Source: an uncultured Litoreibacter sp. (GTDB taxonomy: Bacteria > Pseudomonadota > Alphaproteobacteria > Rhodobacterales > Rhodobacteraceae). From it: a stretch of DNA of 64,000 nucleotides. Within the stretch, counting starts at the first letter, position 1. Every line of letters starts with the position of its first letter. Below are positions 25,714 to 34,386 of this stretch, in pieces. The notes beneath the pieces were generated by a model. It ran no database searches and had not been told where the DNA came from. It saw only the letters and a program-made list of their open reading frames with translations. The position numbers were made by a program, and so were the translations under genes. Location of the stretch: the NCBI GenBank assembly GCA_947493265.1, contig CANLQL010000004.1, positions 620,001 through 684,000 of the forward strand, written 5' to 3'.

Positions 25714-27155
25714 TTATCTGTGGCCGTTGCGGCGGGCTCAGTTTCCGGGTCGGGCGCGGTTTGTGAGGCTGGTTTGAGGATACCACCCTCCCACTCGCCG
25801 TCAGCAATCTCTCCGGTGAGGTAGGTCAATTTTCCTTGACCATGACGTTTGCCGTTCAGAAACATCCCTTCGTAGATATCGCCCGACGCATACGTCGCTT
25901 TGCCAAACCCGGTGATTTGTCCGTCTTGCCATTCGCCGGAATAGGTGAAGCCTTCTTCCAGGGTCAAAATACCCTGTCCGTTTCGTTTATCGTCTTTGAA
26001 ATTGCCTTTGTAGACGGTTCCATTGGGATAGGTCGCGACACCTTCGCCATTGCGTTGCCCGTTTGCCCATGTCCCTTCAAAGACCAACCCATCAGGATAG
26101 GTCATTTTTCCCTGCCCGTGGGTTTTCGCATTTTGGAACGCCCCCTCATAGACGAGCCCGTTTGCATAGGTTGCCGTGCCTTTGCCATCAATTACGCCGT
26201 TGACCCATTCACCCTCGTAGGTGGAGGCATCGGGATAGACGATGCGGCCGACACCGTCTGCCAAATCATTTCGGAAGGAACCGACGTATTTCGATCCGTC
26301 TGGGTACGTCACTTCACCTTGGCCCTGAATGCGGCCGTCGACCCAAGCGCCGGAATAGATGAACCCGTCAGCACCGGTAAATTTGCCCTGCCCGTCCCGC
26401 TTGTCGCCTTTGAACTCACCTACATAGACATCGCCATTTACGTAGCTGACTTTGCCTTCGCCCTCGCGAGACCCGCCAACCAGAGTGCCTTCATACACTT
26501 CGCCGTTGGATTGTGTCAGCTTGCCTTCACCTTCGATCTGGCCACGGCTCCAGGTGCCGTCATAGATTAACCCATCAGGCATTTTCAGCGTTCCAACACC
26601 GTCGCGTAAGCCAGCTTTCATATCGCCAGAATATGTCGCGCCATCGGGGTAGGTGATGTTCCCTTTACCTTCTTTTTGGCCACTGACCCACTGGCCCTCA
26701 TAGCGGTAGCCGTTGGGGCTAACCATTATTCCGGTCCCGTTGTGTTGTGCGTCTAGGAATTGGCCCTCATAGCGAACGCCATTGGCATAGGTCGCAATCC
26801 CTCGGCCGGTTATCTTTCCATCTGCCCAGTCGCCTTCATAGGTCGAACCGTCTGCTGAGATTATCTTGCCAAATCCGTTTGGTTTCCCAGCGGAAAACTG
26901 ACCTTCATAAAGGGAGCCATTGGGAAATCTTGCCGTACCCTGGCCGTTGATTTCACCACCAACCCAGCTGCCGGTATATTCGTAACCATTGGGCAGCGTA
27001 AACGTGCCCTGCCCGTGCCGAAGACCATCTTTGAAAGAGCCCGTGTAGACCCCACCATCGTCATATTGCTTGGTGCCGGTTTCCTGGGCATTTGCGGAAA
27101 TAGCTGCAAAGGCGATTGCGACACTCGCAACAGAAACTCTCACAATTCGGCGCAT
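25710..27155 (-). CDS. Secreted MORN-repeat protein (19 repeats)
   Basis: This 481-residue protein has a signal peptide (RRIVRVSVASVAIAFAAISANAQ; probable cleavage after ANA). Nineteen 23-residue MORN units follow, each of the form YxGxF/W...G...GxGxxxYxxG. The last aromatic of the unit alternates F and W for most of the array, giving a 46-residue double repeat. A short Pro/Glu/Thr-rich tail ends the chain. No catalytic domain is present. MORN arrays bind lipid or protein partners; this one would act in the periplasm or envelope. The true start is the ATG at 27155, with GGGAA upstream; a TTG two codons earlier is unlikely. It is convergent with the photolyase gene with a 4-base overlap. Confidence 0.88.
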   Translation of the reverse strand: MRRIVRVSVASVAIAFAAISANAQETGTKQYDDGGVYTGSFKDGLRHGQGTFTLPNGYEYTGSWVGGEINGQGTARFPNGSLYEGQFSAGKPNGFGKIISADGSTYEGDWADGKITGRGIATYANGVRYEGQFLDAQHNGTGIMVSPNGYRYEGQWVSGQKEGKGNITYPDGATYSGDMKAGLRDGVGTLKMPDGLIYDGTWSRGQIEGEGKLTQSNGEVYEGTLVGGSREGEGKVSYVNGDVYVGEFKGDKRDGQGKFTGADGFIYSGAWVDGRIQGQGEVTYPDGSKYVGSFRNDLADGVGRIVYPDASTYEGEWVNGVIDGKGTATYANGLVYEGAFQNAKTHGQGKMTYPDGLVFEGTWANGQRNGEGVATYPNGTVYKGNFKDDKRNGQGILTLEEGFTYSGEWQDGQITGFGKATYASGDIYEGMFLNGKRHGQGKLTYLTGEIADGEWEGGILKPASQTAPDPETEPAATATDN

Positions 27156-27301
27156 AACCAATTCCCGTATTTGACCCGCGTTGGGGCAGTGCTCGGTCGA
27201 AACCTACGTGACGCCGGGACCCATGACAAGCAGCGCGCGCTTCGCGCTTTTCACCGGGCGAAGGTCTGCTAAAAGAAGCAGTAAGATCGAAGGGTTGAAC
27301 A

Positions 27302-28960
27302 ATGACAGATACGTTTCGCGTGACACTGGCGCAGCTGAACCCCGTAGTGGGCGATTTCGAAGGCAACGCTGAAAAAGCGCGCGACGCGTTTGCCCATGCC
27401 AAATCTGCGGGCGCACAGATGCTTGCGCTGCCGGAAATGTTCATCACCGGCTACCAAAGTCAGGATCTGGTTCTGAAACCCGCCTTTACGCGGCACGCGA
27501 TGCGGATGGTGGACGCTTTGGCGGAAGATTGCGCCGACGGCCCCGCAGTTGGTATCGGGCACCCGTTGTTGATCGATGACGCGCTTTATAACGCTTATTC
27601 CATCTTGCAGGACGGCAAGGTGAAATCGCGCATTCTCAAACACATGCTCCCGAACGAGGGCGTGTTCGACGAAAAGCGGCTTTACGAGAAGGGCCAGATC
27701 GCAGGCCCCTACAGCATTGATCCGTTGCGCATCGGATCACCGATTTGCGAAGACGCCTGGCATGAGGATGTGTCTGAGACCCTTGCCGAAACAGGCGCAG
27801 AGATCCTCTTGGTTCCGAACGGTTCCCCCTACTACCGCGGCAAACATGATGTGCGCATGGCCCATATGGTGTCGCGCGTCGTTGAGACTGAATTGCCACT
27901 TGTTTATCTAAACATGGTTGGCGGACAGGATGATCAGGTTTTCGATGGTGGGTCATTTGTCTTGAATCCAGGCGGTGCGCTCGCGGTCCAGCTTCCAGCG
28001 TTTGACGAAGCATTGGTGGAGGTTGATTTCGAAAAAACTGACGCAGGATGGCGTGCGTTGCCCGGCGATGTCGTGTCTCAACCCGACGATTGGGAACAGG
28101 ACTACCGCGTGATGGTCGAAGGCCTGCGCGATTACCTTGGCAAAACCGGGTTCAAGAAGGTTGTTCTGGGACTTTCCGGTGGGATCGATTCCGCGATTGT
28201 TGCGACGATCGCCGCAGATGCGATCGGTCCTGAAAACGTCCACTGTGTTATGTTGCCGTCTGAATATACGTCTCAAAGCTCCTTGGATGATGCCGCAGAA
28301 ATTGCGGGCAACCTTGGCTGTAAATTGGACACGATCCCGATTTCTGGACCTCGTCAGGCCGTCACTGAAGCGCTGGCACCACTTTTTGAAGGGTTGGCCG
28401 AGGACGTCACCGAGGAAAACATTCAATCCCGTTTGCGCGGTTTGCTGTTGATGGCACTGTCCAACAAAACCGGGGAAATGTTGCTGACAACGGGCAACAA
28501 ATCAGAGGTCGCAGTCGGGTATGCAACGATCTACGGGGACATGTCCGGCGGCTATAACCCGATCAAAGACCTTTATAAGATGCGTGTATTTGAAACCTGC
28601 CGGTGGCGAAATGCCAACCACAGGGATTGGATGATGGGTCCGGAAGGCGCAGTGATCCCGGTTGCTATCATCGAGAAGCCACCATCCGCTGAGTTGCGCG
28701 AAGACCAGAAAGACGAAGACAGCCTGCCGCCATATGAAATTCTGGATGATATTCTGGAACGGTTGGTTGATCGCGACCAATCTGTCGCGGACGTCGTGGC
28801 AGCTGGACACCCGCTGGAAACGGTCAAACGGATAGAGCACCTGATCTATATTTCAGAATATAAGCGGTTCCAATCCGCACCTGGCGCGAGACTGACCAAC
28901 AGGGCGTTCTGGCTGGATCGGCGGTATCCGATCGTGAATAGATGGCGCGACCCCGGCTAG
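27302..28960 (+). CDS. nadE: Glutamine-dependent NAD+ synthetase
   Basis: This 552-residue two-domain enzyme makes the last step of NAD synthesis: deamido-NAD plus glutamine and ATP to NAD. The N-terminal nitrilase-type glutaminase has its triad in LPEMFITGYQ (Glu), LKHMLPNEGVFDEKR (Lys) and GSPICEDAWH (Cys). The C-terminal synthetase has the P-loop LGLSGGIDSAIVATIA near residue 290 and TTGNKSEVAVGYATIYGDMSGG. The length fits the family. It is divergent from the MORN gene across 146 bases, which should carry both promoters. Confidence 0.95.
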   Translation: MTDTFRVTLAQLNPVVGDFEGNAEKARDAFAHAKSAGAQMLALPEMFITGYQSQDLVLKPAFTRHAMRMVDALAEDCADGPAVGIGHPLLIDDALYNAYSILQDGKVKSRILKHMLPNEGVFDEKRLYEKGQIAGPYSIDPLRIGSPICEDAWHEDVSETLAETGAEILLVPNGSPYYRGKHDVRMAHMVSRVVETELPLVYLNMVGGQDDQVFDGGSFVLNPGGALAVQLPAFDEALVEVDFEKTDAGWRALPGDVVSQPDDWEQDYRVMVEGLRDYLGKTGFKKVVLGLSGGIDSAIVATIAADAIGPENVHCVMLPSEYTSQSSLDDAAEIAGNLGCKLDTIPISGPRQAVTEALAPLFEGLAEDVTEENIQSRLRGLLLMALSNKTGEMLLTTGNKSEVAVGYATIYGDMSGGYNPIKDLYKMRVFETCRWRNANHRDWMMGPEGAVIPVAIIEKPPSAELREDQKDEDSLPPYEILDDILERLVDRDQSVADVVAAGHPLETVKRIEHLIYISEYKRFQSAPGARLTNRAFWLDRRYPIVNRWRDPG

Positions 28961-28979
28961 GTTTCTGACTGCCTGTCGA

Positions 28980-30110
28980 TCAAGTCACGACATCTTCTAG
29001 CGACGGGGTCACGGAAGGCTCTTCCGTTGTGGTTGGCAAGCTAAAGCTGATCGTCACGGTGCTCGCGTCTTTGTCGACGCTTTGAGAAACTTCGCCGCCC
29101 AAAGACTTGATTAAATTCTGGCAGGCAAAAAGCCCTGCGAGGTTTTCTTCCTTTTCTGTCGCTGGAAGAATTTTCAACCGATCCGCACGGCAGTTGGGCC
29201 ATTCGCTTACACCGTCGTCGGTGATGTGGAATTTCAGAAATCCCGGTTTCGACTGGTTCGGGTCCATATCGATCCGGATCAACGTCTCACAATAATGCGC
29301 GGCGTTTTCGATAAGCTGACGTAGAACGATTTGGGTCACAGCGTTGTCTGACGCAATCACGATATCTGGGTATTCGATCTCCAACTCGCCCTCTGGGTCG
29401 ACTTGGGCAAAGTAGTCCCGGCAGAGATGTCCGAAATTGAATTCTTGAATCGAAACATCATCCCCACCCATTTGTCCCGCTGCTGTAATTATATCGCCAA
29501 TCCTGACAATCGTTTCCTCGGTTTTGGAGATTGCCATTTTCAGCTGAGCAGATTTTTGGTCCCCAAGATCCAAGAAGCCGTCATTGACGATGTTGAGCAA
29601 TGCCAGAATGGTTTCTAGCGGGCCACGTGTATCTTTGGCTGCAATTGACGCAAAAACCTTCAGGTCATTGTTTAAGTTAGAAATTTTTCCCAATCGGGCC
29701 ACTGCGTCGAGCTCTATCCTTTTGTGACGGGTAATGTCTTGCGCTAGTCCGAGGATTTGCGTGACGCAGCCTTGATTGTCTTTGACCGGCGTCAGAGTTG
29801 TGGCCCACCATCTAGGCTGCCCATTAAACTGCAGGTTTTCTTCATACCTAAAAGGTTCACCAGTTGATCTGCAGATTTCGTAGTTTTCGATCAGTGTTTC
29901 AGCCAGGCGGGTCGGAAAGGCCTCCGATATCTCCTTTCCGAAAGACGTGGATAAGTCCCCACCTCCTTGGGCAGCAAAGCAATCGTTGATGCTTCGGAAA
30001 ATGAATGTCTTGGGGCCTTTGACGTCAATGATAAAAAATGGAGCCTGCAAAAGGTTTGCGAATGCCGCAAGCGTCATTTCTGGATTCTCTTCTAGGGTGC
30101 CATCCATCAT
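28980..30110 (-). CDS. PAS-domain histidine-kinase-like protein lacking the phospho-acceptor His
   Basis: This 376-residue cytoplasmic protein has a PAS domain at about residues 15-130 (PFFIIDVKGPKTFIFRSIND; QILGLAQDITRHKRIE). A helical region at 140-200 corresponds to the dimerisation domain. A HATPase_c domain with N-box QLIENAAHYCE and a weak G1 box ITDDGVSEW completes it. The H-box reads FASIAAKDTRGPLETI, where functional kinases of this type have A-S-H-D: the His is Lys159. The protein is therefore probably not an autokinase. No response regulator is adjacent. It could be a pseudokinase or a sensor partner for another kinase. ATG codons at 30110 and 30107 are both possible starts. Confidence 0.8.
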   Translation of the reverse strand: MMDGTLEENPEMTLAAFANLLQAPFFIIDVKGPKTFIFRSINDCFAAQGGGDLSTSFGKEISEAFPTRLAETLIENYEICRSTGEPFRYEENLQFNGQPRWWATTLTPVKDNQGCVTQILGLAQDITRHKRIELDAVARLGKISNLNNDLKVFASIAAKDTRGPLETILALLNIVNDGFLDLGDQKSAQLKMAISKTEETIVRIGDIITAAGQMGGDDVSIQEFNFGHLCRDYFAQVDPEGELEIEYPDIVIASDNAVTQIVLRQLIENAAHYCETLIRIDMDPNQSKPGFLKFHITDDGVSEWPNCRADRLKILPATEKEENLAGLFACQNLIKSLGGEVSQSVDKDASTVTISFSLPTTTEEPSVTPSLEDVVT

Positions 30111-30261
30111 AATTTGTCTTTCGCGCAGGTATAGTTCGCACCTATCAATCAGCCTTTAACAAAGCCTTTAGACATCTTGGCTTCTCTCAAAACCGGGCCT
30201 GCAAAATATGGACAATTGCTCATTGATGTGATTGACGGAGCGCAACATTAAGGATCAACCC

Positions 30262-31584
30262 ATGACAGTCACCCGCTTCGCCCCTTCGCCTACAGGATAT
30301 CTGCATGTCGGCAATCTGCGCACGGCCTTGTTCAATTTCCTGATTGCCCGCAAATCAGGTGGCAAATTCATTCTCCGGCTCGATGATACTGATCCGGAAC
30401 GCTCAAAGCCCGAATATGCAGATGGCATCAAGAAGGACCTGGAATGGTTAGGGCTTGAATGGGATCAGGTTGAAACGCAGTCGTCCCGGTTGGATCGCTA
30501 TCAAGAAGCTGCTGACAGACTAAGGGAGCGTGAGCGGTTTTATGAAGCGTTCGAAACCCCGACAGAACTGGATTTGAAGCGCAAAAAACAGCTCAATATG
30601 GGCAATCCTCCGGTCTATGACCGTGCTGCCCTCCGTCTAAGTGACACTGAGAAAGACGCTTTGCGGTCTGAACGTCCCGGCCATTGGCGCTTCTTGTTGG
30701 ATCAATCCCGGATCAATTGGAACGACGGTATTCTGGGTGACATTTCCATTGATGCTGCCAGCGTATCCGACCCGGTTTTGATCCGCGGTGATGGCCAGAT
30801 ACTCTATACTTTGGCCTCTGTTGTCGATGATACAGACATGGGGATCACCCACGTTGTGCGCGGCTCTGACCATGTCACAAACACCGCAACGCAAATCCAG
30901 ATTATGGAAGCCCTAGGATTTGACGCACCAAACTTTGCGCACCATTCGCTGCTAACAGGTCCACAGGGTGAGGCTCTGTCGAAACGGCTTGGCACTTTGG
31001 CACTGCGCGATCTTCGCGAGCGGGGAGTCGAACCGATGGCGTTGCTGTCACATATGGCCCGTCTCGGAGCGTCCGAACCAGTGGAGCTGTGCACCGAAAT
31101 GCAACAGCTTGTCGACGGGTTCGATCTATCAAATTTTGGTGCGCCACCGACAAAGTTCGATGAACAGGACCTCTTCCCGCTGACAGCAAAGTACCTGCAT
31201 GACTTGCCGGTGTCGGAAGTCAAAGACACACTGAACGAAATCGGGGTTCCGGAAGATCTCCAGGAGCGTTTCTGGAACGTCGCACGGGCGAATATCACCG
31301 TGAAGTCTGATCTTGCCGGTTGGTGGGAGCTATGCACCAAAGGTGCTGATCCGGTCATCGACGACGATGATACGGAATTTGTCGCGGAAGCGTTGAAGCT
31401 TCTGCCGGATATGCCTTTTACACCAGAAAGTTGGTCAACTTGGACCTCTGCGGTGAAAGAGGCGTCTGGGCGCAAAGGTCGCGGGTTGTTTATGCCGTTG
31501 CGAAAGGCGCTGACCGGCATGGAGCATGGACCTGATATGTCTCAGTTGATGCCGCTTCTTCAGGTGGTACGCGCAAAGGGCTAA
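30262..31584 (+). CDS. gltX: Glutamate-tRNA ligase
   Basis: This 440-residue class I aminoacyl-tRNA synthetase has its HIGH-type motif in FAPSPTGYLHVGNLRTALFN and the RLDDTDPERS segment that binds glutamate. The KMSKS-type loop reads GEALSKRLGT, while the usual bacterial sequence is KLSKR. Alphaproteobacteria commonly carry two GltX copies; the A in place of K may mark the second type, but specificity for tRNA-Glu or tRNA-Gln cannot be told. The ATG at 30262 is chosen because it precedes TVTRFAPSPTG directly; an upstream start at 30232 adds unrelated residues. Confidence 0.93.
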   Translation: MTVTRFAPSPTGYLHVGNLRTALFNFLIARKSGGKFILRLDDTDPERSKPEYADGIKKDLEWLGLEWDQVETQSSRLDRYQEAADRLRERERFYEAFETPTELDLKRKKQLNMGNPPVYDRAALRLSDTEKDALRSERPGHWRFLLDQSRINWNDGILGDISIDAASVSDPVLIRGDGQILYTLASVVDDTDMGITHVVRGSDHVTNTATQIQIMEALGFDAPNFAHHSLLTGPQGEALSKRLGTLALRDLRERGVEPMALLSHMARLGASEPVELCTEMQQLVDGFDLSNFGAPPTKFDEQDLFPLTAKYLHDLPVSEVKDTLNEIGVPEDLQERFWNVARANITVKSDLAGWWELCTKGADPVIDDDDTEFVAEALKLLPDMPFTPESWSTWTSAVKEASGRKGRGLFMPLRKALTGMEHGPDMSQLMPLLQVVRAKG

Positions 31585-31621
31585 GCGATCCCTGTTCCAG
31601 CCCGTATGAGGTTAAAGTAGA

Positions 31622-32215
31622 CTAATTGCTTACATTTTCGACGTCATCACCGATCCAAGCTTTGAAAAAGGCGATGGCTTCCGGGCTGTCCCAGACAAGC
31701 TCCCCCGCAACGCGCGCAACTTCCTTACCAGTTGGGTCAATGAGAAGGCTCATCGGGAGACCCAAAGCACCTGCGTCGCGCGCCATAGCCATCTTCGGAT
31801 CAAGAAGGATTGGCAAATCTTCAATCGCATGTTCATCGAAAAACTTGTGGATGGCCGGTAAGGCGTTTCGCCCCGTTGCAATCGTCACAACTTCAAAGCT
31901 GTCACCCCCAAGCTGCGCATCGAGTGCGTTCAGCGCAGGCATTTCTTCGCGGCAGGGCGCGCACCACAACGCCCAGAAGTTCACCAAGACGTATTTTCCC
32001 CGGTAGTTTTCCAGCGTTACTTCCGCGCCGTCCTCGCTTGCAAACCCAACAGCGGTTACTGCTTGCGGTTCGTCATGAAACCGGATTTTCGCCAGCGTAT
32101 CGACAGCAAGTGCTTTGACGTCCTGAGAAGCGGCTGCATGAACGCTATCGTTCGCCGCAGCGATTGCACCACCGGCAAGGGCGGCGTATAGGACGAACGT
32201 TCTTACTATCTGCAT
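31622..32215 (-). CDS. TlpA-like thiol:disulfide (thioredoxin-fold) protein
   Basis: This 197-residue exported thioredoxin-fold protein has an N-terminal signal or anchor ([20 protein letters not shown]). The redox motif [10 protein letters not shown] lies in [19 protein letters not shown] near residue 85, and the cis-Pro region is [19 protein letters not shown]. It probably keeps periplasmic thiols reduced, for example for cytochrome c maturation; the partner is not known. It is divergent from argH with 27 bases between the two starts, so the promoters overlap the 5' ends. The ATG at 32215 is preferred to 32230 because it starts the hydrophobic segment. Confidence 0.88.
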   Translation of the reverse strand: MQIVRTFVLYAALAGGAIAAANDSVHAAASQDVKALAVDTLAKIRFHDEPQAVTAVGFASEDGAEVTLENYRGKYVLVNFWALWCAPCREEMPALNALDAQLGGDSFEVVTIATGRNALPAIHKFFDEHAIEDLPILLDPKMAMARDAGALGLPMSLLIDPTGKEVARVAGELVWDSPEAIAFFKAWIGDDVENVSN

Positions 32216-32242
32216 CAATTCACCTTCCAAAGAGCCCGTTTC

Positions 32243-33631
32243 ATGGACGACAAGAAATCAAACGCAATGTGGGGCGGCAGGTTCGGTTCCGGCCCTGACG
32301 CGATCATGGAAGCAATCAATGCCTCGATCGGTTTTGACCAGCGTCTTGCCAAACAAGACATTGAAGGATCCCGCGCCCACGCAGCGATGCTCGCGCGTCA
32401 AGGCATCATTACAAATACCGATGCAGACGCGATCCGTGAAGGCCTCCTCACGGTCTTGTCAGAAATAGAGAGCGGTTCATTCGAATTTTCCGCAGCCCTT
32501 GAAGACATTCATATGAATGTCGAGGCGCGGCTAAAGGAAGTTGTCGGCGAAGCTGCGGGGCGTCTGCATACCGGGCGTTCGCGCAACGACCAAGTTGCCT
32601 TGGATTTTCGACTTTGGGTCCGTGACCAGATCGATGCCGCAATAGACGGCATTCACGCTTTGCAAAAAGCCCTGCTTGCGCAGGCAGACGCAGGCGCGGA
32701 TTGGGTAATGCCGGGCTTTACCCATCTGCAAACCGCACAACCCGTGACATGGGGTCACCATATGCTGGCTTACGTCGAGATGTTGGGTCGTGACGCCTCA
32801 CGCTTTGCAGATGCACGAGCTCGGATGAACGAGTCGCCCTTGGGCGCGGCTGCATTGGCTGGCACATCCTTTGACATTGACCGGCATATGACAGCGGAGG
32901 CTTTGGGATTTGACCGGCCATCTGCAAACTCGCTGGACGCTGTCTCGGATAGGGATTTCGCACTGGAGTTTCTTTCGGCGTCCTCGATCTGCGCCATGCA
33001 CTTGTCGCGCTTCGCCGAAGAACTTGTCATTTGGTCGTCAGCGCAGTTTCGGTTCGTGTCGCTCAGTGATCGGTTCTCAACCGGTTCTTCGATTATGCCG
33101 CAGAAGAAAAACCCTGATGCGGCTGAACTGATCCGTGCCAAGATCGCCCGCATTTTTGGCGCGAATGTCGCGTTGATGATGGTGATGAAGGGACTGCCGC
33201 TGACCTATTCGAAGGACATGCAGGAAGACAAAGAGCAGACCTTTGATGCTGCCGACAACCTGATGCTGGCCTTGGCCGCGATGACTGGCATGGTCAGCGA
33301 CATGACCGCAAATCGCGAAAGCTTGGAAGCAGCAGCATCCAGTGGCTTTTCAACCGCGACGGATCTGGCCGACTGGCTTGTACGCAGCTTGAACATGCCA
33401 TTTCGGGACGCCCATCACGTAACCGGCGCTTTGGTCAAGCTTGCCGAAGACAAGGGATGCGATCTGCCAGACTTGAGCCTGGTTGACATGCAATCAGTTC
33501 ATGACAAGATCACCAAAGACGTGTTTGATGTTCTGGGCGTGCACAATTCGGTTGCCAGCCGGACCAGCTATGGTGGCACCGCGCCATCCGAAGTGCGTGC
33601 GCAGGTAAAGCGTTGGAAGGATTTGCTATGA
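32243..33631 (+). CDS. argH: Argininosuccinate lyase
   Basis: This 462-residue enzyme of the fumarase/aspartase superfamily catalyses the last step of arginine synthesis. Family signatures are [11 protein letters not shown] at the start, [18 protein letters not shown] near residue 110, and the signature loop [18 protein letters not shown] with the catalytic Ser near residue 285. The length is normal. The stop overlaps the ATG of a small lipoprotein gene (ATGA), which is a conserved neighbour of argH in proteobacteria. Confidence 0.97.
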   Translation: MDDKKSNAMWGGRFGSGPDAIMEAINASIGFDQRLAKQDIEGSRAHAAMLARQGIITNTDADAIREGLLTVLSEIESGSFEFSAALEDIHMNVEARLKEVVGEAAGRLHTGRSRNDQVALDFRLWVRDQIDAAIDGIHALQKALLAQADAGADWVMPGFTHLQTAQPVTWGHHMLAYVEMLGRDASRFADARARMNESPLGAAALAGTSFDIDRHMTAEALGFDRPSANSLDAVSDRDFALEFLSASSICAMHLSRFAEELVIWSSAQFRFVSLSDRFSTGSSIMPQKKNPDAAELIRAKIARIFGANVALMMVMKGLPLTYSKDMQEDKEQTFDAADNLMLALAAMTGMVSDMTANRESLEAAASSGFSTATDLADWLVRSLNMPFRDAHHVTGALVKLAEDKGCDLPDLSLVDMQSVHDKITKDVFDVLGVHNSVASRTSYGGTAPSEVRAQVKRWKDLL

Positions 33632-33771
33632 CCCGTGTTTTTGTTGCATTTGGCCTAATGGGTCTATTGGCAGCCTGTGGTGTAGATGGGGAGCCTTCGA
33701 CTCCGCTGGCTATGACCAAGCTGGACACATCTTACGCCTCGATCGTTCAGCCAAGCGCCCCGATTTTTTAG
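33628..33771 (+). CDS. Small LptM-like lipoprotein downstream of argH
   Basis: This 47-residue protein has a lipoprotein signal with lipobox LLAAC (Cys17), followed by [10 protein letters not shown]. This resembles the short conserved start of LptM/YifL lipoproteins (CG.KG....P). LptM helps LptD folding in E. coli. The ATG overlaps the argH stop, so translation is coupled. In many proteobacteria this gene lies between argH and lysA; here lysA is absent and greA follows after 117 bases. It is easily missed because of its size. The lipoprotein call is firm and the LptM relation is likely. Confidence 0.78.
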   Translation: MTRVFVAFGLMGLLAACGVDGEPSTPLAMTKLDTSYASIVQPSAPIF

Positions 33772-33797
33772 CGCAAGCAACCCACCGCCGAGTGTTC

Positions 33798-33815
33798 TTG
33801 CAAGCCCGCTTGCAA
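33798..33815. repeat. Perfect inverted repeat upstream of greA
   Basis: TTGCAAG and CTTGCAA are separated by CCCG. This is a 7-bp perfect stem in the 117-base gap between the small lipoprotein gene and greA. No U-run follows. It may end the argH transcript or be an operator for greA; a TATTAT that could be a -10 box lies about 10 bases downstream. Confidence 0.4.
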
Positions 33816-33888
33816 ACTCCCAGATTATTATATGAAGTAAATCTATTGCGTCCGCGACGTGACGCATCAGGAAAAAGTAGAATTGACG

Positions 33889-34359
33889 ATGGAAAAGATC
33901 CCGATGACACCGAAGGGTTTTGCGGCCCTCGATACGGAACTAAAACAGCTCAAGAGCGTCGAGCGTCCGGCAATCATCAAAGCGATTGCGGAAGCCCGCG
34001 AGCATGGCGATCTTTCCGAAAACGCGGAATATCATTCTGCGCGCGAAAAACAGAGTTTCATCGAAGGTCGTATCAAGGAGCTTGAAGGCTCCATCGGATT
34101 GGCCGAAGTGATTGACCCGAAGAAGCTGTCCGGTTCCATCAAATTTGGTGCGACTGTTGATCTTGTTGACGAAGATACAGAGGAAAAAAAAACCTTCCAG
34201 ATCGTCGGTGAAGCTGAAGCTGATATCGAGAAAGGTCTTCTCAATATCAAATCTCCCCTTGCGCGCGCGCTCATCGGGAAGGAAGAAGGCGACAGCGTCG
34301 AGGTGAAGACCCCCGGCGGCACGCGCGACTACGAAATACTGAACGTGAAATACGTCTAG
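33889..34359 (+). CDS. greA: Transcription elongation factor GreA
   Basis: This 156-residue factor stimulates RNA polymerase to cleave transcripts in backtracked complexes. The N-terminal coiled-coil domain has [19 protein letters not shown] and the tip acidic loop [23 protein letters not shown] ([10 protein letters not shown] near residue 42). The C-terminal FKBP-like domain ends [23 protein letters not shown]. The ATG at 33889 gives the usual N-terminus; one at 33859 is too far upstream of the conserved start. Confidence 0.96.
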   Translation: MEKIPMTPKGFAALDTELKQLKSVERPAIIKAIAEAREHGDLSENAEYHSAREKQSFIEGRIKELEGSIGLAEVIDPKKLSGSIKFGATVDLVDEDTEEKKTFQIVGEAEADIEKGLLNIKSPLARALIGKEEGDSVEVKTPGGTRDYEILNVKYV

Positions 34360-34386
34360 AACCAACACAAGCAGGCGAACGCGGAA

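Noticed and set aside
25836-26570. Plus-strand frame of 244 codons with repeat-like sequence
   Set aside because: It is antisense to the MORN array; its periodicity is the shadow of the MORN repeats.
25750-27100. Regular short repeats that could suggest a CRISPR array
   Set aside because: The period of 69 bases is coding (23-residue MORN units), copies are degenerate at third positions, and there are no spacers or cas genes.
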